A DNA stretch of 5,461 nt from Caryophanales bacterium UBA3260 (GTDB lineage Bacteria; Bacillota_I; Bacilli_A; RF39; UBA660): assembly GCA_002362595.1 (NCBI GenBank), contig DEUO01000045.1, positions 1 to 5,461 of the forward strand, written 5' to 3'. Below the pieces are notes generated by a model. It was not told where the DNA came from and ran no database searches. It worked only from the letters and a program-made list of their open reading frames with translations. This document shows positions 1 to 5,328 of the stretch, one piece after another. The position numbers and the translations under genes are program-made. The first letter of the stretch is position 1. Each line of letters begins with the position of its first letter.

Positions 1-24
1 AAAATTATTTAATAACCTATATAA

Positions 25-53
25 TTGATATATATGAACAGTATTGTTATTAT
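25..53 (+). promoter_or_regulatory. Extended -10 promoter for the 309-residue orphan gene
   Basis: TTGATA (25-30) is followed by a 17-nt spacer and TATTAT (48-53). The -10 box is preceded by TGT (45-47), giving an extended -10. The predicted transcription start is near 60-61, only about 2-3 nt before the ATG at 63, so the mRNA would be nearly leaderless. A perfect TATAAT also lies at 20-25; its -35 box would fall off the left edge, and it would give a leader of about 30 nt. The sequence alone does not decide between them. Confidence 0.5.
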
Positions 54-62
54 ACTTTAGAG

Positions 63-992
63 ATGTCACAAAGCGATTTTGATAATAGTTTTATAGATGA
101 AGATGGTAATACAATAAGTGATAAAGATTACTTAATAAGTCATTGTGATTGTATATTAAATGAAGAAACTTTTGATGAACTATATACTATTATATGTGAT
201 GTAGGAGATGGTAAAGAAATACCTTTAAGAAGATTTGTTAATTTTTTTGCTGGTACTTATTTTATTTATAACTACTATGATGGTAGTAATAATTTAATTA
301 GATTTTTAAAAAGTACACCAATCGAGAAGATAGAAGAATTATTTGTTGAAAATTACGATTTTGGTATGGATATGATAAAATCTTATTTTTATGGATTAGT
401 TGATAAAGAAAGATGTTCTAAAAATATAAAAAGAATGGAAGCTAATGGAGATAAAAAATATATAGATATGTTTTTTGGCCAGGCTATTTTAACTAATTAT
501 ATTACATTAAACGAATTACTTAGAAATGTTATATGTAATTTATATAATTTTTATATTAAAAATGGAAGTGATGATATAAGTGCGCTTAATTTAACTTGGG
601 AATTCTTCACTAGTAATTTTGATCCATTAGGAGAACTTGATAAAATGGGTGTTGATACTGAAGTTAAAGAAATTTATAAAAAATATCTTATTGGCTTAAT
701 ATATTCTGACTTATACGAAGATTGTGTTAATAAACCGATTATTAAGAGTGATAATTATGAAGATAGAATGGCAGAAGTAGTTCCTATTGTTGCTGTTATG
801 TCAGGATTTACTAATATACCTAAAGATGAAGATTTAAGAAATAGAATGTTAAAACATTTTATCTTACTTCATGATGAATTAGAAAAAAGAAGAGATAACA
901 GAAATAAAACATATAAAGATAAAAGAACTGCCGTTCTAAAAAAAGTCAATCCACTTTATCAACTTGATGAATTAACTTTTCAAAAAATATAG
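63..992 (+). CDS. Hypothetical acidic, probably all-helical cytosolic protein
   Basis: I do not recognise this 309-residue protein. It has no signal peptide and no convincing membrane segment. The N-terminus (residues 1-55) is acidic and includes CDC at 28-30. The middle (about 85-275) alternates hydrophobic and charged residues as expected for amphipathic helices, including IKSYFYGL (105-112) and KKYLIGLIYSDLYEDC (206-221). The C-terminus from about 273 is basic (EKRRDNRNKTYKDKR) and might bind nucleic acid or a partner, but this is a guess. There are six cysteines (28, 30, 45, 118, 158, 221) in no recognisable metal-binding pattern. The ATG at 63 is the only plausible start inside the window, because the next in-frame Met is residue 102. 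It lacks a normally spaced Shine-Dalgarno; only GAG touches the ATG. The frame stays open to the left edge for 20 more codons, so an upstream start cannot be excluded. The gene is convergent with ssb. Confidence 0.7.
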   Translation: MSQSDFDNSFIDEDGNTISDKDYLISHCDCILNEETFDELYTIICDVGDGKEIPLRRFVNFFAGTYFIYNYYDGSNNLIRFLKSTPIEKIEELFVENYDFGMDMIKSYFYGLVDKERCSKNIKRMEANGDKKYIDMFFGQAILTNYITLNELLRNVICNLYNFYIKNGSDDISALNLTWEFFTSNFDPLGELDKMGVDTEVKEIYKKYLIGLIYSDLYEDCVNKPIIKSDNYEDRMAEVVPIVAVMSGFTNIPKDEDLRNRMLKHFILLHDELEKRRDNRNKTYKDKRTAVLKKVNPLYQLDELTFQKI

Positions 993-1023
993 AAGTATCG
1001 AATAAAAAACGATTACTTTTTTT
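993..1023. terminator. Bidirectional terminator between the orphan gene and ssb
   Basis: AAGTATCG (993-1000) pairs with CGA-T-TACTT (1010-1018), with T1013 bulged and a 9-nt A-rich loop. A run of seven T (1017-1023) follows on the plus strand. Read on the minus strand, the same hairpin is followed by a T-rich stretch (complement of 981-992), so it can also end ssb transcripts. The stem is AT-rich and only moderately stable. It begins immediately after the stop codon of the upstream gene. Confidence 0.6.
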
Positions 1024-1046
1024 GGGGTGATTAAGTTTTAAGTAAT

Positions 1047-1385
1047 TTATTCTGATGGCTCTTCTGGTTTTGATGATAAGAAAGTTACTTTTTCAGCGAT
1101 TACTTCTGTATTGTATTTTTTGTTGCCGTCTTGATCTTCGTATGATGTAACTTGAAGGCGTCCTTTTAAACCGATTATATCGCCTTTTTTACAATATTCA
1201 CTTGTGCTTGATGCGACTGCATTCCATAATGTACATCTAATGAAGTCTGCTTCATATATACCTTCACTATTCTTATACGAACGTTGAACAGCTAAGACCA
1301 TACGTGTTACTTTTTTACCATTCTCCGTTTTTATTACTTCTAAATCGTCTGTTAAACGACCGACTAAAACGACTTGGTTTAGCAT
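1047..1385 (-). CDS. ssb: Single-stranded DNA-binding protein, short SsbB type
   Basis: This 112-residue OB-fold protein binds single-stranded DNA in the cytoplasm during replication, repair or recombination. The N-terminal MLNQVVLVGRLTDD is the family signature. The core ADFIRCTLWNAVA (46-58) contains Trp54, which matches the DNA-stacking Trp54 of E. coli SSB. YCKKGDIIGLKGRLQ (64-78) and the strand ending KYNTEVIAEKVTFL (90-103) complete the fold. Housekeeping SSBs are usually about 160-180 residues and end in an acidic DDDIPF-like tip that recruits partner enzymes. This one stops soon after the OB fold with PEEPSE and has no tip. In length and ending it resembles Bacillus subtilis SsbB (YwpH, about 113 residues), the competence-associated paralogue. 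The gene is not between rpsF and rpsR, the usual place of the main ssb, which also suggests an accessory copy. The start is supported by a strong Shine-Dalgarno. The assignment to SSB is firm; the B subtype is an inference. Confidence 0.95.
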   Translation of the reverse strand: MLNQVVLVGRLTDDLEVIKTENGKKVTRMVLAVQRSYKNSEGIYEADFIRCTLWNAVASSTSEYCKKGDIIGLKGRLQVTSYEDQDGNKKYNTEVIAEKVTFLSSKPEEPSE

Positions 1386-1390
1386 TTTTT

Positions 1391-1435
1391 TCCTCCTTTC
1401 TATGGCATAATATCAATTATCAAAATAGTTTGCAA
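1391..1435 (-). promoter_or_regulatory. Promoter and ribosome binding site of ssb
   Basis: On the minus strand, TTGCAA (1435-1430), a 17-nt spacer and TATTAT (1412-1407) form the promoter, with TGA directly before the -10 box (extended -10). The start should lie near 1400, giving a leader of about 14 nt that is almost entirely the Shine-Dalgarno AAAGGAGGA (1399-1391), six bases from the ATG. The stretch 1436-1507 upstream holds only A and T tracts that could act as an UP element; I see no gene in it. Confidence 0.7.
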
Positions 1436-1507
1436 ATGGGCATTTTTGTGTTTTTAATTAAGATAATTTCTAAAAATTTTTTTTGTCTAGGCGATATTAA
1501 AAATTTG

Positions 1508-1543
1508 GAAAATAAAAAAGCTCTAAACTTTGGGTTTAGGCTT
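1508..1543 (-). terminator. Rho-independent terminator of sufB
   Basis: On the minus strand AAGC-CTAAAC (1543-1534) pairs with GTTTAG-A-GCTT (1528-1518). This makes a 10-bp stem with one bulged A and a 5-nt loop, followed by TTTTATTTT. It lies about 27 nt after the sufB stop and well upstream of the ssb promoter, so sufB and ssb should be transcribed separately although they share a direction. Confidence 0.85.
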
Positions 1544-1569
1544 GTTTTGAATTTTTTTAGGTATTTTAA

Positions 1570-2865
1570 TTATTCTTTTAATAATCGATTTAATTCAACT
1601 GCATATTCCATAGGTAGTTCTTTTTTAAAATCACTAATGAATCCCATTATTAATAATTCTTTTGCACGATCTTCACTAAGACCTTTACTTGTTAAATAGA
1701 ACATTTTTTCTGCTGATACTTTAGAGATTGTTGCTTCATGTTCAAGAATACTAGTTTTATTGCCTACTATATTAGTTGGAAAAGTATCACTTTTTGAGAT
1801 ATCATCTAATAAAATAGTATCACATTTAATACTCGCTTTACTATGATGAGCGTTTTTGCTTATTTTTGTTAAACCGCGATAGTTACTTGTTCCGCCTTTT
1901 TCTGCAATAGATTTTGATACTATATTACTTTTAGTGTATGGTGCTAGATGAATCATTTTGGCACCGGCATCTAAGTTTTGTTGTTCTTTAGCATAAGCAA
2001 TTGATATTGAATTACCTGTTGCTCCTATTCCTTTTAAGATACATGATGGATATTTCATAGTTATTTTACTTCCGATATTACCATCTACCCACTCCATTAA
2101 TCCATAATCGTCAACGATAGCTCTTTTAGTTACTAGATTATAAACATCTGTTGACCAATTCTGTATTGTTGAATATCGACAATGGGCATTTTTTTTGATA
2201 AATATTTCGACTACACCAGCATGAAGTGAGGTAATACTATATTCTTTGGCAGTACATCCTTCAATATAACTTAAGTCTGCTCCTTCATCAACGATTATAA
2301 TTGTTCTTTCAAATTGACCAAGTGATTCTGTCTCGATACGAAAGTAGCTTTGTAAAGGACGAGATACTTTCACGCCTTTAGGGATATAGATAAATGAACC
2401 ACCAGACCATACAGCACCATTTAGGGCAGTATATTTATTTTCTGCATAATTTACGAGATGGTTAAAATATTCTTTAAAAAGTTCTGGATATTTTTGCAAG
2501 GCTTCGTCGGTTGAAGTAAAAATAATTCCTTCTTCTTCAAGAGATTGGTTATGGTAAACTACTTCGCTTTCATATTGGTTAGTAACACCACCTAGATACT
2601 TTTTTTCGGCATCAATAACACCTAATTTATCGAAGCTGTTACGAATACTACAATTTACTTTTTTCCAGTCATTTGTTATTTTTTCTTCGTTGCCTTTATA
2701 GTAAGTTATGTTATTAAAGTCTAATTCTAGTTTTGGACCGAATGTAGGATTATCTAATTCTTTAAATTTAGCATATGATTTTAAACGAAAATCTAGCATC
2801 CATTTTGGTTCGTTCTTTTTTTTTGATAAATCTATAATAAATTCTTCGTTAAGTTCTCTTTTCAT
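1570..2865 (-). CDS. sufB: Fe-S cluster assembly scaffold protein SufB
   Basis: SufB is the scaffold subunit of the SufBCD complex, on which nascent Fe-S clusters are built from sulfur delivered by SufS/SufU and then passed to apoproteins. The 431-residue product shows the family signatures in order: NEPKWMLDFRLKS (18-30), YLGGVTNQYESEVVYHN (90-106), AVWSGGSFIYIPKGVKV (151-167), IVDEGADLSYIEGCTA (191-206), IQNWSTDVYNLVTKRA (234-249), MKYPSCILKG (270-279), GAKMIHLAPYTKSNIVSKSI (301-320) and KELPMEYAVELNRLLK (415-430). Cys348 in KCDT and His376-Glu377 in LEHEA match the conserved Cys405 and His433-Glu434 of E. coli SufB, so the protein should be active. It is about 34 residues shorter than B. 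subtilis SufB, missing roughly 24 at the N-terminus and about 8 at the C-terminus. A longer start is impossible because an in-frame TGA lies at 2874-2872. The ATG follows GTGAT, a usable Shine-Dalgarno. No sufC, sufD, sufS or sufU is adjacent. Confidence 0.97.
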   Translation of the reverse strand: MKRELNEEFIIDLSKKKNEPKWMLDFRLKSYAKFKELDNPTFGPKLELDFNNITYYKGNEEKITNDWKKVNCSIRNSFDKLGVIDAEKKYLGGVTNQYESEVVYHNQSLEEEGIIFTSTDEALQKYPELFKEYFNHLVNYAENKYTALNGAVWSGGSFIYIPKGVKVSRPLQSYFRIETESLGQFERTIIIVDEGADLSYIEGCTAKEYSITSLHAGVVEIFIKKNAHCRYSTIQNWSTDVYNLVTKRAIVDDYGLMEWVDGNIGSKITMKYPSCILKGIGATGNSISIAYAKEQQNLDAGAKMIHLAPYTKSNIVSKSIAEKGGTSNYRGLTKISKNAHHSKASIKCDTILLDDISKSDTFPTNIVGNKTSILEHEATISKVSAEKMFYLTSKGLSEDRAKELLIMGFISDFKKELPMEYAVELNRLLKE

Positions 2866-2870
2866 TTGAC

Positions 2871-2910
2871 ATCACAAAGATATTATACAATATTAATTAT
2901 TATTTGAAAA
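2871..2910 (-). promoter_or_regulatory. Promoter and ribosome binding site of sufB
   Basis: On the minus strand a perfect TATAAT (2887-2882) has TTTTCA (2910-2905) 17 nt upstream as a weak -35. The predicted start near 2875 leaves a leader of about 10 nt. The sequence GTGAT (2875-2871), complementary to the AUCAC of the 16S 3' end, would then form its very 5' end. The -35 hexamer overlaps the -35 of the divergent gene on the other strand. Confidence 0.6.
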
Positions 2911-2946
2911 TATATTAAATATTTGATACTATTAGTATATGGTGAT
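2904..2946 (+). promoter_or_regulatory. Promoter and ribosome binding site of the tail-anchored gene
   Basis: TTGAAA (2904-2909), a 17-nt spacer and TACTAT (2927-2932) preceded by TGA (2924-2926) form an extended -10 promoter. Transcription should start near 2939. GGTGAT (2941-2946), an exact match to the 16S AUCACC, is the Shine-Dalgarno for the ATG at 2950. This fixes the start there and rules out the in-frame TTG at 2923, which lies upstream of the predicted transcript start and within the promoter. Confidence 0.65.
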
Positions 2947-2949
2947 AAT

Positions 2950-4236
2950 ATGAATATATTGGATAATAATTTGGATGTTTTAGCTAAAATGTATGAACAA
3001 TATCCAGAAAGTCTTGAAGGACTTAGAGTGGATGGAAATTATTTAGTTTATAAGAATGAAAGAACTGATATAAGTCAATTTAATATTGAAAGATTATTAA
3101 ATGAGAATTCTTCTTTTGCTGCTTCGCTAAGTGTACTCGGTGCTGATGATATATTTAAAATAGTTAGACTTCATGCAGAAATGGTACATTCAAAACTTGA
3201 GTTGGATTCTAATATAAATGGTAATGGTCTTGAAGAAAAAGTTGAACAAATAAAGGCTGAAAGTCCTTTAATGAAAAATATTAGTGTTGTTTCAAGAATT
3301 AAAAATGGATTTAAGGAAGAGTTTATTACAATTACTGATAGTCAAGGAATACCTCATACTTTTAGAAATGATTATAGATTAGATGTCTTGGCAATTTATG
3401 AGAATTTAAGAATTAGCCATTTAGGTAATGATATTACACCAGATGAATTTATTTATGAGATGACAAGAAAAATGCCTGAAATAAGAATGGATGAAGCTTC
3501 GCGTTTTAGTAATCGTGATGATGTTACAGAAGATTTTGAAAATAAAATGAATAATGTTAATAAACCATATAGAGATGATAAGATGCATAGAGTTTTGGGT
3601 AATCAAGAAAATGATATTGCTCTAGTACAAGATTTGTCTGATGGAACTAATAGTAATGTTATTACATTTGAAAGTAATATACATGGGGATTTAGTTATGC
3701 AAAATCATAATCATGATGATGAAGGAAAAGATGAAACTTCTAATAAAGTAGCGGAAGATAGCGTTGTACAAGAAGATGTTGTGCGTTTAATTTCGACTCA
3801 TGAGTTTTATCGTTTGTTAGATTCACCTGCTGAACTAACAGAGGAGCAAAGAAAAAGTGTTGATTTATATTATTCTTATCTTGGGGATTTAATTATATAT
3901 GAAGATTTTTTACTTGATGAATTGAAGTCTATTCTTAATAGTTTTAGAGCTTATGTTATGGAACTTGAGAATAAATTAAATAGTGATGATAGTGAGATAA
4001 ATGATAAGCAACAAGAAGCTATTGATAAAAGCACAGAATTAGAAATGAAGAAAAATGAGAAGAGTAATGAGAATAGGTCTTATGAAGAAGTTGAAAGCAA
4101 GGTAAAGAAATTAGTACTTAAGAATCCTGATGTTAGTTATGATAATGCTGCTAATGTTAGTGTTATACAAGTTATTGCTTTTGTTATAGGAGTAGCGATT
4201 ATTTTATCAGCTGTTACACTATTCTTACTTAGTTAA
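2950..4236 (+). CDS. Hypothetical C-terminally anchored membrane protein
   Basis: I do not recognise this 428-residue protein. It has no N-terminal signal. Its only membrane segment is at the extreme end, about residues 404-427 (SVIQVIAFVIGVAIILSAVT then LFLLS), with no tail after it. That is tail-anchor topology, with the bulk predicted to be cytosolic. Residues 1-about 230 look globular, for example LRVDGNYLVYKNERTDISQF (25-44) and FITITDSQGIPHTFRNDYRL (125-144). Residues about 231-275 form a low-complexity acidic linker with NHNHDDEGKDE (252-262). Residues 277-345 are helical, followed by a charged, possibly coiled-coil stretch rich in Lys, Glu, Asn and Ser (about 345-390) leading to the membrane. 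This suggests a membrane-tethered adaptor or scaffold, which is inference only. The start at 2950 rests on GGTGAT just upstream. It is transcribed divergently from sufB with overlapping promoters, but no functional link to Fe-S assembly is visible in the protein. It ends at a hairpin shared with pta. Confidence 0.8.
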   Translation: MNILDNNLDVLAKMYEQYPESLEGLRVDGNYLVYKNERTDISQFNIERLLNENSSFAASLSVLGADDIFKIVRLHAEMVHSKLELDSNINGNGLEEKVEQIKAESPLMKNISVVSRIKNGFKEEFITITDSQGIPHTFRNDYRLDVLAIYENLRISHLGNDITPDEFIYEMTRKMPEIRMDEASRFSNRDDVTEDFENKMNNVNKPYRDDKMHRVLGNQENDIALVQDLSDGTNSNVITFESNIHGDLVMQNHNHDDEGKDETSNKVAEDSVVQEDVVRLISTHEFYRLLDSPAELTEEQRKSVDLYYSYLGDLIIYEDFLLDELKSILNSFRAYVMELENKLNSDDSEINDKQQEAIDKSTELEMKKNEKSNENRSYEEVESKVKKLVLKNPDVSYDNAANVSVIQVIAFVIGVAIILSAVTLFLLS

Positions 4237-4265
4237 AAAAATGTTTCAATTAATGAAACATTTTT
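4237..4265. terminator. Bidirectional terminator shared with pta
   Basis: A perfect 12-bp stem, AAAAATGTTTCA (4237-4248) with TGAAACATTTTT (4254-4265), encloses the 5-nt loop ATTAA. T runs exit on both strands, so it ends both convergent genes. It fills the whole 27-bp gap between the two stop codons, and its right arm takes in two bases of the pta stop codon. Confidence 0.9.
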
Positions 4266-5262
4266 ATTTGGTTGATTGGACAGATGTGATTGCAACTACA
4301 CCGACGATGTCTTCAACAGAGCATCCGCGAGATAAGTCATTTACTGGTTTTTTTATTCCTTGAGTAATTGGACCATATGCTTCTGCTTTGGCTAGGCGTT
4401 GGACTAGTTTGTATCCGATATTTCCAGCATCTAGATCAGGAAAAACAAGAACATTTGCATGACCAGCTATTTTTGAATCTGGGGCTTTGGTAGCAGCTAT
4501 TTCTGGGACAATAGCGGCGTCTAGTTGAAGTTCACCATCTATTTGATATTCAGGATATTCTTCTTTAACGATTTTTAGGGCTTCTAATACTTTGTCAACG
4601 TCAGGATGTTTAGCACTTCCCTTAGTTGAATGAGATAATAAGGCAGTCATTGCTCTGTGACCAGTTAATAATTCAAATGAATCTGATGAAGAAGCAGCAA
4701 TAGCCGCTAGTTTTTCTGGAGTTGGATTTTGCTCAAGGCCAGAATCAGCGAAGATAAATGTTCCGTTATCACCATACTCACAATTTGGAACAGCCATTAA
4801 GAAAAATGCTGATACTAATTTAGAATTAGGAGCTGTTTTTATTATTTGTAGTGCAGGACGTAAGGTATTAGCTGTTGAATGGCAAGCACCAGATACAATA
4901 CCATCTGCTTCACCTTTATGGACTAACATACAAGCATAGTACATATAATCTTCGAGAAGTGTTTTTCTTGCTTCTTCAAGAGTCATACCTTTTTCTTTGC
5001 GTAATTCATAGAAAGTATTAATTAATTCATCTGTTAGATTATGTTTTAGAGGATTAATAATTGTAACTTTGCTTAAATCAATGTCGTTTTTAGTTGCATC
5101 TTCTTTAATAGATTGTTCATCACCTATTAAAGTTATATCTGCGATATTTTCATCTGCGCAAATACTTGCAGCTTTTAAAACACGTAAGTCCATACTTTCT
5201 GGTAAAATTATTCTTTTTTTATTAGCTTTAGCTCTTTGTTTTATTTCATCTATAATATTCAT
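4264..5262 (-). CDS. pta: Phosphate acetyltransferase
   Basis: Pta converts acetyl-CoA and phosphate to acetyl-phosphate and CoA in the cytoplasm. With acetate kinase it forms the ATP-yielding acetate branch of fermentation. The 332-residue product has the usual length of the short, single-domain form and lacks the N-terminal regulatory domain of E. coli Pta. Signatures are KRIILPES (16-23), ADGIVSGACHSTANTLRPAL (119-138), FADSGLEQNPTPEKLA (171-186), LSHSTKGSAKHPDVDKV (209-225), GELQLDAAIVPEIAATKAP (243-261), GHANVLVFPDLDAGNIGYKL (267-286) and DLSRGCSVEDIVGVVAITS (309-327). Ser311, Arg312 and Asp318 match the catalytic-site Ser309, Arg310 and Asp316 of Methanosarcina thermophila Pta. A longer reading from the ATG at 5304 would add 14 basic residues. 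It is rejected because that codon lies upstream of the predicted transcript start, whereas the ATG at 5262 has AAGAAGGA five bases before it. No ackA is in the window. Confidence 0.96.
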   Translation of the reverse strand: MNIIDEIKQRAKANKKRIILPESMDLRVLKAASICADENIADITLIGDEQSIKEDATKNDIDLSKVTIINPLKHNLTDELINTFYELRKEKGMTLEEARKTLLEDYMYYACMLVHKGEADGIVSGACHSTANTLRPALQIIKTAPNSKLVSAFFLMAVPNCEYGDNGTFIFADSGLEQNPTPEKLAAIAASSSDSFELLTGHRAMTALLSHSTKGSAKHPDVDKVLEALKIVKEEYPEYQIDGELQLDAAIVPEIAATKAPDSKIAGHANVLVFPDLDAGNIGYKLVQRLAKAEAYGPITQGIKKPVNDLSRGCSVEDIVGVVAITSVQSTK

Positions 5263-5267
5263 ATTAT

Positions 5268-5312
5268 TCCTTCTTTCGTATTTATTATAAACTTTTTTGG
5301 ACATATAAAAAA
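5268..5312 (-). promoter_or_regulatory. Promoter and ribosome binding site of pta
   Basis: On the minus strand a perfect TATAAT (5289-5284) lies 7 nt before the predicted start near 5277. The -35 position at a 17-nt spacer is only TTTTTT (5312-5307), which is weak and is also the T tract of the preceding gene's terminator. The leader would be about 15 nt and begins with GAAAGAAGGA, the Shine-Dalgarno. This promoter decides the pta start codon at 5262. Confidence 0.6.
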
Positions 5313-5328
5313 GTGATTTTACACTTTT
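5304..5328 (-). terminator. Terminator of the gene entering from the right edge
   Basis: On the minus strand AAAAGTG (5328-5322) pairs with CACTTTT (5315-5309) around a 6-nt loop, followed by further T residues. The left arm includes part of the stop codon of the upstream gene. The stem is short and AT-rich, so termination may be incomplete and some transcripts could read through into pta. Confidence 0.65.

Noticed and set aside
1024..1040. GGGGTGAT, a Shine-Dalgarno-like match on the plus strand
   Set aside because: No start codon follows at a usable distance; it lies between two convergent gene ends.
1474..1506. Inverted repeat AAATTTTT ... AAAAATTT with a 17-nt loop
   Set aside because: Only A and T, no compensating structure or gene to serve, and expected by chance in such AT-rich intergenic DNA.
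1304..1699. Plus-strand open frame of 131 codons
   Set aside because: It is antisense to the start of ssb and the end of sufB, crosses the ssb promoter and the sufB terminator, and has no ribosome binding site.
2939..2953. Four-codon mini-ORF (ATG GTG ATA ATA TGA) overlapping the start of the tail-anchored gene
   Set aside because: It would begin at the predicted transcript 5' end without a ribosome binding site, and its bases are better explained as the GGTGAT Shine-Dalgarno of the real start.
3421..3606. Minus-strand open frame of 61 codons with hydrophobic residues
   Set aside because: It lies wholly inside the tail-anchored gene on the opposite strand, and its Ile/Phe-rich composition is what AT-rich antisense DNA gives.
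5069..5290. Plus-strand open frame of 73 codons resembling a small membrane protein
   Set aside because: It is antisense to the well-conserved start of pta; its hydrophobicity is a by-product of the complementary codons, and no promoter or Shine-Dalgarno precedes it.
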